The position numbers and the translations under genes were made by a program. Below, in pieces: positions 1 to 6,327 of a stretch of 20,692 bases of DNA. Source of the DNA: Armatimonadota bacterium (GTDB lineage Bacteria; Armatimonadota; Zipacnadia; Zipacnadales; FEN-943); the NCBI GenBank assembly GCA_026419655.1, contig JANZZA010000031.1:1-20692 (forward strand), in the 5' to 3' direction. Numbering within the stretch: position 1 is the stretch's first letter; every line of letters starts with the position of its first letter. Below the pieces are notes generated by a model. It had not been told where the DNA came from. It made no database searches and saw only the letters and a list, made by a program, of their open reading frames with translations.

Positions 1-1355
1 AGGGCCATGTTCCGCACCCACAGGAACTGGCTTTGCGAAAACCGGACAATATAACCGCGGATGCCCTGGTACACGAAAATCAAGATGGGCATCTGGATTA
101 GCATGGGCCAGCAGCCGCCGAAGGGATTCACCCCATGCTCCTGCCACAGCCGCCACATCTCTTGCTGGAAGCGCTGCTTGTCGTCCTTGAACTCTTCCTG
201 AAGTGCCTTGATTTGCGGCTGCAGCCGCCGCATCTCTTCCGCCGACCACATCTGTTTGAGGGTGAGGGGGTGCAGAACGATGCGCGTCACCAGGGCCAGC
301 AGGATTACCCCTATGGCCGCGCTGCCGCCGGCTGCCGTGACGAAGAAATCCACCAGTCGGTACCAGAAGCTTTCCCTGCCGACCATGTCCAGCAAGGGTC
401 CGATGGCCGTAGCCACGTCTTGCCTGACCCACCCTTGCCCGTCAGGGCGCGGCGTCCACACATCGAATCCGGGCCTGCCGTGGTTCTGTACGGCGTAAAG
501 CATCCACGCCGAGTCCAGTAGGTGCCGGGCTAATTTGGGATCGCGCAGTTCCGCATAGGCCAGCCACCCCGCATGACATGCGGCAAAGGCTGCCCAGCTC
601 AGCCGTGCCCTTTGCAGCTCTGTCGCTGCCTTCTGATAAGTTTCCAGGGCCTCTCGCGTCTGGCCCTCTATCTCGAGCACACGCGCCAGCCTCAGCAGTG
701 CCATCGGCGCAGAAGGGGTCAGCGAAGTTGCATGAACCACGGGGCGGCCGAAGGGCAGTTCCACCAGGCCCTTGGCCACAGCCGGCATCCAGTCCAGTGC
801 CCCCTCAGGGAAGCCTTCTGGCTTGACGCCGCCTGCCAGATCCACCTCATAGTCCGTTTGCTGGCCGGCAAAGTAAAGCTTCCCGCCGGATTGCTTCAGG
901 ACGCCATGCACCTCGACCTGAGTGGTGCGGAGACTATCAGCGCTGGCCGCCAGGGCCGGCACGTCAACCACCACAACCTGGGGTCCACCTGTGAAGAGGG
1001 ATTTGAGGCCTTCGAGAAGGCCTCCACGCCGTCCGCCCTGGCTCTCGCCGCCAACCAATCCCTGGACCGCCAGGAGGTTTTCCAGCCTGCGTCGTTGCTC
1101 ATCCAAGGAAGGCCTGTTTGGGATGAAAAGTTCTGGGGGCAACCCGCTCTGTGTCTGCATGCCAGCCAGTGAGCCGCTTCTCGGCCGGCCTTCCGTACCA
1201 GCCGGGGTGTTAGTAGCTCCGGCGCTAGGTCGCCGAGTCCCAACCGCTCCCGTCCCGCCGCGTGACGGGTCGGCGCTTTGTGACCAGACTACAGAGGTTA
1301 GGGCTGCGACAGCGATAAGAGCCGTCCACCAGCCCAGATGTGCTCGGATTGTCAT
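1..1355 (-). CDS. yidC: YidC/Oxa1 membrane protein insertase, 3' end outside the window
   Basis: Inserts inner-membrane proteins alone or with SecYEG. The frame is open from an ATG at 1355 to the window edge (451 codons, no stop), so the C-terminal part is missing. Residues 9-25 form a hydrophobic signal/first membrane segment. Residues 26-320 are extracytoplasmic: a Gly/Ser/Arg-rich stretch, then a region near 215-290 that reads like tandem helical hairpins (ARVLEIEGQTREALETYQKA), resembling TPRs. The Oxa1 core starts near 335 with LVTRIVLHPLTLKQ, including the groove arginine R358, followed by the coiled hairpin (about 372-408) and NPFGGCWPMLIQMPI (410-424). The large periplasmic part does not look like the usual beta-super-sandwich of proteobacterial YidC. 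It lies 7 bp after yidD. The Shine-Dalgarno sequence is weak, so coupling to yidD is likely. The family call is firm; the domain reading of the N-terminal part is inference. Confidence 0.93.
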   Translation of the reverse strand, partial: MTIRAHLGWWTALIAVAALTSVVWSQSADPSRGGTGAVGTRRPSAGATNTPAGTEGRPRSGSLAGMQTQSGLPPELFIPNRPSLDEQRRRLENLLAVQGLVGGESQGGRRGGLLEGLKSLFTGGPQVVVVDVPALAASADSLRTTQVEVHGVLKQSGGKLYFAGQQTDYEVDLAGGVKPEGFPEGALDWMPAVAKGLVELPFGRPVVHATSLTPSAPMALLRLARVLEIEGQTREALETYQKAATELQRARLSWAAFAACHAGWLAYAELRDPKLARHLLDSAWMLYAVQNHGRPGFDVWTPRPDGQGWVRQDVATAIGPLLDMVGRESFWYRLVDFFVTAAGGSAAIGVILLALVTRIVLHPLTLKQMWSAEEMRRLQPQIKALQEEFKDDKQRFQQEMWRLWQEHGVNPFGGCWPMLIQMPILIFVYQGIRGYIVRFSQSQFLWVRNMA

Positions 1356-1362
1356 GGACAGG

Positions 1363-1617
1363 TCAGCTCTGGTCTGAGCGGCTGGCGAGTTGGTCGGAAT
1401 CTGAAACTCCAGGCACCGGATCCCAGCCGCCGGCTGAAAACGGGTTACATCGCACTATTCTTCGCAGCGATAGCCAGCCGCCGCGTATTACGCCGTAACG
1501 CAGTATTGCGGTGCGCGCGTATTCAGAACAGCTAGGCCGAAACCGGCAAGTTGGCGGAAGCACCCGTGAAAGGGTGCGTTGATACAGCCATATCAACCAG
1601 GCCAGCGCCTTGCGCAC
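1363..1617 (-). CDS. yidD: YidD membrane protein insertion efficiency factor
   Basis: Small (84 aa) membrane-associated protein that assists YidC-dependent insertion. The family signature is clear: an amphipathic start (WLIWLYQRTLSRVL), the cysteine pair in CRFRPSCSEYA (residues 24-34), then RCNPF and GGWDPVP. The length is normal for the family. The start is GTG at 1617, with AAAAGGA about 10 bases upstream; no ATG fits better. The gene lies in the standard rpmH-rnpA-yidD-yidC order. The 145-bp gap to rnpA is unusually long for this operon because a copy of the 128-bp repeat family occupies it and ends just before the yidD ribosome binding site. Confidence 0.95.
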   Translation of the reverse strand: MRKALAWLIWLYQRTLSRVLPPTCRFRPSCSEYARTAILRYGVIRGGWLSLRRIVRCNPFSAGGWDPVPGVSDSDQLASRSDQS

Positions 1618-1635
1618 CAGGCACGTATTCCTTTT

Positions 1636-1756
1636 GAGACTGTTGCAGAAGTTGCTCTCCTGGCGCCCGGGCGCGGTTGGAAGTGAACGGTCCGGCGCTG
1701 GGCGCTGTACACTTTCCTTACTCTCAGTAAGTCCAGCAGCAGTTCCCGCAACAGTC
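1636..1756 (-). repeat. Lone copy of the 128-bp repeat family between rnpA and yidD
   Basis: Read on the minus strand, the segment opens with GACTGTTGCGGGAAC, carries the internal box AAGGAAAGTGTACAGCGC, and closes with CTTCTGCAACAGTCTC. Its ends are therefore inverted copies of each other (GACTGTTGC/GCAACAGTC). It is 121 bp, matching the 127-128-bp units of the three plus-strand arrays in order and spacing. It begins only a few bases after the rnpA stop and ends just before the yidD ribosome binding site, so it must be transcribed within the operon. It has no leader and no neighbouring unit. Confidence 0.85.
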
Positions 1757-1762
1757 CCCTTG

Positions 1763-2113
1763 CTAGGTCTCGTAGCGCAGCAAGCCGAGTCGCTTTAGGG
1801 CTGTCTCCACCTCGCTCACCAGACTCATGTACTCTGCCATGGCCGCCTGCGGCCGGGCGATGAGCGCAACCCACCAGCCGGGGGCCAATTTGTCAGTCAC
1901 GCTGCGCATAGCTGCCCGCAGCCGCCGGCGCGCGCGGTTCCTCTTGACTGGCTCACCCACCTTGCGTCCTGCCACAAAGAGACACCCGCTCGTGCCGTCT
2001 GGCGACGGCGCAGCCACCACCGTGGCAATAGTCCCACTTACTCGTTTGCCTGCAGCGAAAAGATAATCTATTTCCTTCCGCCGCCGGAGCGTTCGGAGCG
2101 TGCCCTGGGGCAC
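1763..2113 (-). CDS. rnpA: Ribonuclease P protein component
   Basis: Protein subunit of RNase P, which matures tRNA 5' ends together with the RNA subunit (not in this window). The protein has 116 aa, typical for the family. Recognisable parts are LRRRKEIDYLFAAGKRV (residues 9-25), which forms the substrate-binding cleft start, and the RNR signature in GRKVGEPVKRNRARRRLR (49-66). The protein is strongly basic. The start is GTG at 2113, 3 bp after the rpmH stop, so translation is probably coupled. An ATG further in would remove the first helix. This pairing with rpmH is nearly universal in bacteria. Confidence 0.95.
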   Translation of the reverse strand: MPQGTLRTLRRRKEIDYLFAAGKRVSGTIATVVAAPSPDGTSGCLFVAGRKVGEPVKRNRARRRLRAAMRSVTDKLAPGWWVALIARPQAAMAEYMSLVSEVETALKRLGLLRYET

Positions 2114-2116
2114 TGC

Positions 2117-2254
2117 TTACACCACGGTCAGCCGCTTGCGCCCCTTGGCGCGACGGCGGCTCAAGATGCGGCGGCCGCTCTTGGTAGCCATCCTGGCCCG
2201 AAAGCCCAGTTTCCTGAGACGAGGTTTTCTTTTCGGTTGGTAGGTCCTTTTCAT
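2117..2254 (-). CDS. rpmH: Large ribosomal subunit protein bL34
   Basis: 45-aa, very basic 50S ribosomal protein. The start MKRTYQPKRKPRLRKLGF and the end ILSRRRAKGRKRLTVV match bL34 throughout, so the identification is unambiguous. ATG at 2254 is preceded by AAGGACAAGGATTCTGG, a good ribosome binding site. A longer in-frame extension upstream exists but crosses the promoter and has no family match. It is the first gene of the rpmH-rnpA-yidD-yidC block. Confidence 0.97.
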   Translation of the reverse strand: MKRTYQPKRKPRLRKLGFRARMATKSGRRILSRRRAKGRKRLTVV

Positions 2255-2296
2255 CCAGAATCCTTGTCCTTTTCTTCTCGCACGTGGGTCACGTGG

Positions 2297-2325
2297 AGTA
2301 TAGCACCCTCGCTGCCACCTTGCAA
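2297..2325 (-). promoter_or_regulatory. Likely sigma-70-type promoter of rpmH operon
   Basis: On the minus strand, TTGCAA (2325-2320) is followed by a 17-bp spacer and TATACT (2302-2297). The first base of the transcript would fall near 2290, giving a leader of roughly 35 bases before rpmH. The pair CACGTG-GGT-CACGTG (about 2281-2295) lies right at the expected transcription start and could be an operator or chance. Spacing is ideal; the -35 box matches consensus at four of six positions. Confidence 0.55.
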
Positions 2326-2701
2326 CGACAGCGTGCTTAACTGGCACCATCGGGTTTCCCCGGAGGATTCTTTCTGGCCACTGGGGAGAATCTTGGAAAC
2401 TCGCGTTCGTGACCTCGTATCGGGCAGCACTCTTACAAGGGTTATAACCCTGAACTTGCCGCAAAATCTTTACGCTGCTTCTGCCGCAAGCCAGCTTTGC
2501 AAGAAGTGGGCGGTGATCGGGTAGAGGAACAGTTAACGACGGAACCTCAGCCACGGGTGCGCACTCGCGCATAACGCGCACCGCCGGGTCTGAAGAAGAA
2601 CCTCGGAGAGTCGGAAAAGCGCCTGCCAAAACGGGAAAAACACGCTGCGAGCAACTTTGCTACCTCGGAGTATCACCGCAGACCTAGCCGCTATCATCCG
2701 G
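2326..2701. other. Gene-free stretch between cbiO and rpmH promoter
   Basis: No convincing coding frame. It contains a perfect 14-bp palindrome AGGGTTATAACCCT (2438-2451) and a possible hairpin GGTGCGC...GCGCACC (2556-2582) lying about 120 bp after the cbiO stop. The hairpin lacks a U-tract, so it is not a textbook terminator. I looked for DnaA boxes (TTATCCACA-like), because rpmH often lies near oriC, and saw no cluster. Confidence 0.4.
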
Positions 2702-3403
2702 TCATGCCTCGAAGAGGTCAGGCGTCTGAGATAGGTCTTCAATGGGACCAGTACGCGCGATGCGGCCCTCCTTCATCGCAGCGCCCCATTGGCACAACTC
2801 CCTCGCAAAATCCAGGTCATGGGTAGCGACGATCATGGTGGAAGGCAGAGTCTGCAGCAGTTTTAGCAAGTCCCTTTTGCCCACGGGGTCCAGTGCAGCA
2901 GACGGCTCGTCAAGCGCGAGCAGCTTGTTGTCTGTCACAAGCACCGAGGCTATCGCTACGCGCTTTTTCTGCCCAACGCTGAGGCTGAGAGGGTGTTTGT
3001 TGGCCAGATGGGCTACGCCAGTTGCCTCCATGGCCTCCTGGGTGCGGCGTTTGATTTCTTCCGCTGGCCATCCCTGGTTGACCGCTGCGTAGGCAACCTC
3101 GTCAAACACGGTAGGCATAAATATCTGGTCGTCGGGGTTCTGGAAGACCAGTCCTACCTGCTGACGCAACATCCTTAGATTGCGTGGCTCCGGCGTCAGG
3201 CCCAGGATGCTAATGTGTCCCCTGCCACGCAGCAAGCCATTCAGGTGGAGCAAGAGCGTGGACTTGCCTGCGCCATTAGGACCAATGAGCGCCACGCGCT
3301 GTCCTTGTGGCACCTGCAGGCTGACGCCGTCGAGCGCTTCGGTGCCGTCGGGATAGGAAAAGTGTAGGTCCCGGATGTCCACGGCTAGAGGCGCACCAGC
3401 CAC
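2702..3403 (-). CDS. cbiO: ECF transporter ATP-binding protein (CbiO/EcfA type)
   Basis: ATPase that powers an energy-coupling-factor importer. From GTG 3403 it is 233 aa. Visible motifs: Walker A GPNGAGKST (41-49), Q-loop FQNPDDQ (87-93), signature LSVGQKKRVAIA (141-152), Walker B LLALDEPSAALD (161-172) and switch histidine in ATHD (H195). FQNPDDQIF is characteristic of the CbiO/EcfA group. The signature has Val where Gly is usual (LSGGQ). The GTG at 3403 has GGGGGAG 7 bases upstream and overlaps the end of cbiQ by 19 bp; GTG at 3382 is an alternative. A single ATPase gene suggests a homodimer, as in group I ECF systems, unless a second subunit lies elsewhere. Confidence 0.93.
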   Translation of the reverse strand: MAGAPLAVDIRDLHFSYPDGTEALDGVSLQVPQGQRVALIGPNGAGKSTLLLHLNGLLRGRGHISILGLTPEPRNLRMLRQQVGLVFQNPDDQIFMPTVFDEVAYAAVNQGWPAEEIKRRTQEAMEATGVAHLANKHPLSLSVGQKKRVAIASVLVTDNKLLALDEPSAALDPVGKRDLLKLLQTLPSTMIVATHDLDFARELCQWGAAMKEGRIARTGPIEDLSQTPDLFEA

Positions 3404-4101
3404 ACCAGCACTCCCCCGATAAGCAGTAGCAAGAAGGCTTCGGCCCACTCCAATCGGCGCACTTCAAGCAGTCTCAGGCTGCCGTTGTAACCACGCGCGG
3501 CTAGGGCCAATCCGGTCGTCTCTGCGCGCCGGCCTATCCTAACCATCAAAGTCTGGGTCATCGCAGCGGTCACCTGCAGTTTCCTCAGCAGGCCCCTCGG
3601 CTGGCCCCTTGCGTCTCTGGCTTGCTGCGTGCGCCGCAGTTCATCGGCGACTATCTGCAGGCTCCTGACAATGAAGTACAGGATAGACGCTAGCCTGCGT
3701 GTTACTGGCAATCCTAAAAAGCCCTCCAGTACGTCTCGGTCTGTGAATTTTGCTGCCGCAGCAGTAACCCAGGCGACGAGAATAGCTGATTTTACCCACA
3801 GGCCGGCGACGAAGTTGGCTGCCCGCACCGAGATGGGACGCGGCCAGCCCGGTACAGAAAAAGCGGCCTCCCCTGGCGTTACGGGGGCTGCCAGGACCAG
3901 AATTGCAGCCAGGACGGCAAAGGTGGCCAGTGGGCGGAGCCGCCGCAAGAAAACAGACCAGGCTCCGGGCGTACTCCCCAGAGCCACGCCGGCAGCTGCC
4001 AATACGCATGCGAATGACCACGGCGGCCACAGCTTGGCTGTGGCCGTCGCGACCATCACGACTGCCAGCAGACCCAGGCGCGTGCTCGGCTTCTGCAGCA
4101 T
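3385..4101 (-). CDS. cbiQ: ECF transporter transmembrane T component (CbiQ/EcfT)
   Basis: Scaffold membrane subunit that couples the ATPase to the substrate-binding S component. The protein has 238 aa, with hydrophobic segments near 10-45, 57-72, 98-116, 138-152 and 219-237. Two Ala-Arg-Gly motifs in the cytoplasmic coupling region, ARDARG (161-166) and AARG (201-204), are the hallmark of EcfT, where they contact the ATPase groove. ATG at 4101 has no Shine-Dalgarno sequence; instead TATAAT ends 9 bases before it (see promoter entry). It overlaps cbiO by 19 bp and lies 113 bp after the FmdE-like gene. Substrate cannot be read from this subunit. Confidence 0.9.
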   Translation of the reverse strand: MLQKPSTRLGLLAVVMVATATAKLWPPWSFACVLAAAGVALGSTPGAWSVFLRRLRPLATFAVLAAILVLAAPVTPGEAAFSVPGWPRPISVRAANFVAGLWVKSAILVAWVTAAAAKFTDRDVLEGFLGLPVTRRLASILYFIVRSLQIVADELRRTQQARDARGQPRGLLRKLQVTAAMTQTLMVRIGRRAETTGLALAARGYNGSLRLLEVRRLEWAEAFLLLLIGGVLVWLVRL

Positions 4102-4110
4102 TGGTGGGGG

Positions 4111-4116
4111 ATTATA
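4111..4116 (-). promoter_or_regulatory. Possible -10 box directly before cbiQ (leaderless start?)
   Basis: Minus-strand TATAAT sits only 9 bases before the cbiQ ATG (TATAATCCCCCACCAATG). A transcript from it would start at or almost at the ATG, and no ribosome binding site is present. No -35 box is visible at 16-18 bp upstream. The perfect hexamer and the missing Shine-Dalgarno sequence support each other, but one hexamer in a 113-bp gap can arise by chance. Confidence 0.35.
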
Positions 4117-4214
4117 CCTGTGGGGCGCTAAACCTGCTGGGCCGGCGTCAGCCTTTGTCAGCGCTCACAAGGCCTTAGGTCTGGACGCTCGAGCCTGCGC
4201 TTTGTCTTGTGCTG

Positions 4215-4655
4215 CTAAACTTGTTCCAGTAGTTCTTCGTCGCGCAGGGCGTCCAGCGCCGCTACACCGCCTTCGTCGCCGCGCTCTTTCATGCCGACAG
4301 CCGCGGCCGCCATGGCTTCCGGTCTCAGGCGCAGTGTCACCTGCTGGTCGTTGTCCAGGTTGGTCAGCCGCAAAACAACACCGTCAGCGGACGGGTAGTG
4401 ACGGATGTTTTGTTTGCCGAGGGTACACCCGGTAGAAAGCTGTATGCCGTCCAAGGCACACGAAGGCGGTGGAGTTTCGGGACACCAGACCTCTGCCTGG
4501 ACGCGGAAGTATTTGTTTGCACCCAGCATCCGCAGCGCTGCGCGGCCCATACGATACCCAGCCACCACGTAGGGGCCAAGATGGCCATGGAAAGTTCTGA
4601 GAAGTTCCCTCACATCTTCTTCGTCGCCGTGTCCGCCGCAATGCTCGCAGCTCAC
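4215..4655 (-). CDS. FmdE-like protein (formylmethanofuran dehydrogenase subunit E domain)
   Basis: 146 aa from GTG 4655. The FmdE domain is recognised by FHGHLGPYVVAGYRMGRAAL (22-41) and the cysteine-containing stretch SCALDGIQLSTGCTLGKQ (65-82). C58, C66 and C77 plus the N-terminal CEHC (residues 3-6) are candidate metal ligands. The family is named from an archaeal molybdenum enzyme operon, but most bacterial members are of unknown function and not tied to methanogenesis. The GTG start overlaps the stop of the preceding gene as GTGA and has GGGGGAAG upstream; an in-frame ATG at 4670 is possible. Its place between an ECF S component and cbiQ/cbiO suggests a role with the imported ligand or metal. 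This is inference. Confidence 0.85.
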   Translation of the reverse strand: MSCEHCGGHGDEEDVRELLRTFHGHLGPYVVAGYRMGRAALRMLGANKYFRVQAEVWCPETPPPSCALDGIQLSTGCTLGKQNIRHYPSADGVVLRLTNLDNDQQVTLRLRPEAMAAAAVGMKERGDEGGVAALDALRDEELLEQV

Positions 4656-5257
4656 CGTTTCTTCCCCCATCGCGGGCCGAGAATACTTGTTCTCTCGATG
4701 AGAGCCACAGCCCCAGGCACCACTGTTAGCTGAAGTAGTATCCCCGGCCACGCCATTGCAAAGCTCAGGAGGGCGTAACTCACCACCGATTTGTCATAGC
4801 CCAGGGCGCGGCCAATAGTCATCAGCGCCAGCGCCCCGGCTATGCGTGACGCGACGATGCCCGCCACGCAGGCCACCAGCAGGGGCAGCCGGGCAGCCCT
4901 GGCTGCCCCTGCGATGCCGGCAAGTGCGGCCAGTTCAAAGGCCATCAATATCGCCACGGGCGGTGCCAGTGGTGGCATCCCCGTCAACACCGACGATAGA
5001 AGTGGCGTAATAAAGCCCACCTGCGCGGACACACTCGGTGACGCCAGCAGCCCAAGCGCGAGGATAGGCAGATACATGGGCAGGAATATCGGCCCCATTC
5101 CGGGGCCCAGGGCGTGAAAGGCTATCGGCACTACTATGCCGAGCGCGCCGAACAATCCGGCAAGCGCAAGGTCACGCGCGTCTAAGACCAGGCGCCGCTC
5201 CGTGCTCGCTTCGGCCTGGGTGGCCCGGCTTTCTTCGTGCACCGCGCTATCCGTCAT
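4652..5257 (-). CDS. ECF transporter S component-like membrane protein
   Basis: 201-aa polytopic membrane protein with about six hydrophobic segments after a 30-residue hydrophilic N-terminus: near 31-50, 58-70, 73-92, 100-118, 125-147 and 160-185. The pattern LGPGMGPIFLPMYLPILALGLL followed by a glycine/proline-rich loop (TGMPPLAPPVAI) resembles ECF S components, which bind the substrate. The neighbours FmdE-like, cbiQ and cbiO on the same strand strengthen this call. The ligand (vitamin, metal or cofactor) cannot be told from sequence alone. ATG 5257 was chosen because GGGA lies 10 bases upstream; ATG 5266 is equally in frame. Both overlap the end of the pseudopilin gene. Confidence 0.75.
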   Translation of the reverse strand: MTDSAVHEESRATQAEASTERRLVLDARDLALAGLFGALGIVVPIAFHALGPGMGPIFLPMYLPILALGLLASPSVSAQVGFITPLLSSVLTGMPPLAPPVAILMAFELAALAGIAGAARAARLPLLVACVAGIVASRIAGALALMTIGRALGYDKSVVSYALLSFAMAWPGILLQLTVVPGAVALIERTSILGPRWGKKR

Positions 5258-5933
5258 AGGTAACATCCCAGTAGCTGCGCCAGACTTCCTGGGGCACTAT
5301 CTGCGGATTGGCCGGCACAGGATAGCCATTGGCATCCGCGTATTCAGTGTTGCTGTGATACCGAGTTGGGTCCATCCATTTCACGTGCCCGTCGCAGAAC
5401 AGGACGTTCGACCCGCCGTTGTGGATGCGACTGACCGCCCAGTAGCACGTGGCGCCGCCTGCAAAAAGACCAGGCGGTCCACACGGCGGCCCAGAGTTAC
5501 ACCGGTCCCATTCCACAACGAGAATTTTGTTCGCGGGCCTTGTGATGCTTCCCTCGCTCATCAGCGGCACGCCCTGGACGAAGGGATTCGCGCAACCGAC
5601 GTTGTAGCCCTGCCCGTAGTACCACGGAAGCTGCGGCCTGCTTGGGCACCGGTTTATATCGAAGTTCTTCACGTATGGCTGGAGATTGGTCTTCCACATA
5701 GGCACCTGCGGGAAACGCTCGTCATAGTCGCTGATGTACATGAAGAAAGCCAGTCCGATTTGCTTCATGTTGCTGGTGCATGTGATCTGGCGAGCCTTTT
5801 CTCTGGCTCTCGCGAAGACCGGGAAGAGAATGGCGGCCAGAATCGCGATTATCGCTATCACCACCAGCAACTCAATGAGGGTGAAACCGCGCCCCACTGG
5901 CCGGCCCTGTACAGCATAGCCTCTAGCGATCAT
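5247..5933 (-). CDS. Type II pseudopilin-like protein with H-X9-DG motif (DUF1559-like)
   Basis: 228 aa. The prepilin signal is clear: RPVGRG|FTLIELLVVIAIIAIL, with cleavage after G16, F17 as mature residue 1 and E21 as the conserved Glu5. The alpha-helical stalk continues to FARAREKAR. The C-terminal part has H171-NGGSNVLFC-DG182, the H-X9-DG signature seen in hundreds of paralogues in Planctomycetota, Armatimonadota and Lentisphaerota. Cys96, Cys114, Cys145, Cys151 and Cys163 may form disulfides. ATG 5933 has a strong ribosome binding site (GAGGAG, 7-base spacing). The 3' end overlaps the S component gene, an unexpected neighbour for an exported pilin-like protein. Cellular role unknown. 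Confidence 0.92.
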   Translation of the reverse strand: MIARGYAVQGRPVGRGFTLIELLVVIAIIAILAAILFPVFARAREKARQITCTSNMKQIGLAFFMYISDYDERFPQVPMWKTNLQPYVKNFDINRCPSRPQLPWYYGQGYNVGCANPFVQGVPLMSEGSITRPANKILVVEWDRCNSGPPCGPPGLFAGGATCYWAVSRIHNGGSNVLFCDGHVKWMDPTRYHSNTEYADANGYPVPANPQIVPQEVWRSYWDVTYDG

Positions 5934-6099
5934 AGCTCTTCTCCTCTGCCTTAGGATGCGGTGCTGAGTACCGGGTACATGATAGCACGTTTTTGACATT
6001 TGTGCTACTGCACCTGCAAAAAATTTTTCCTCCCTTCGCCCCATCCGCACGAGCTGGTGACACGCAATCAGAGAAGACACACCAGGTGCCCGACAGAAT

Positions 6100-6151
6100 G
6101 AATAATTTGGGGAAGGGGCGGAGGCAGAGCCCTTTTCAAAGGGAGCCCGGC
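6100..6151 (+). repeat. Hairpin repeat, copy 1 (divergent)
   Basis: AATAATTTGGGGAAGGGG leads into the core CCCTTTTCAAAGGG, the same order as in copies 2 and 3 but with several changes and without the long CTGGGGG/CCCCCAG outer arms. The core is a near-perfect palindrome and would still fold. It is about 100 bp from copy 2 in the same orientation. Confidence 0.6.
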
Positions 6152-6254
6152 GCCTCGCCGCAAATGCTTGCGCTCCGTGGCGGAGACGCGCGCCCACTGG
6201 CGCCTGCGCGAGGTACAGGCGGCCGCTCGTGTAGCTGACCCTGTATTTACAGGG

Positions 6255-6318
6255 GAAAAAGTTTGGGAAGGGGGTCTGGGGGACAACCCTTTTCAAAGGG
6301 GTTTCCCCCAGAAGAAGC
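6255..6318 (+). repeat. Hairpin repeat, copy 2, just after GH116 stop
   Basis: GAAAAAGTTTGGGAAGGGGG is followed by a long hairpin at 6276-6311: left arm CTGGGGGACAACCCTTT, right arm AAAGGGGTTTCCCCCAG. It begins about 10 bp past the GH116 stop on that gene's transcription path, with CTTTTTCCCC after the hairpin on the minus strand, so it may end GH116 transcription. It matches copy 3 (inverted) over about 60 bp. Confidence 0.75.
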
Positions 6319-6327
6319 CCCTTAACT

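Larger units (their letters stand above)
5934..6327. other. Gene-free stretch between GH116 and pseudopilin genes
   Basis: About 390 bp without a credible gene. It holds two copies of a hairpin repeat (listed separately), a TATCAT hexamer with an ATG overlap near 5980 on the minus strand that could be a -10 box for the pseudopilin gene (no good -35), and a GTACC-GGTAC palindrome around 5968-5979. The frame that runs upstream from the pseudopilin through this region is open only because of composition. Confidence 0.4.

Noticed and set aside
2255..2701. Replication origin next to rpmH
   Set aside because: No dnaA or dnaN gene and no cluster of DnaA boxes; rpmH location alone is not enough.
5934..6296. 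In-frame extension of the pseudopilin gene upstream of 5933
   Set aside because: It would put a 120-residue nonsense leader before the prepilin signal; the strong GAGGAG site fixes the start at 5933.
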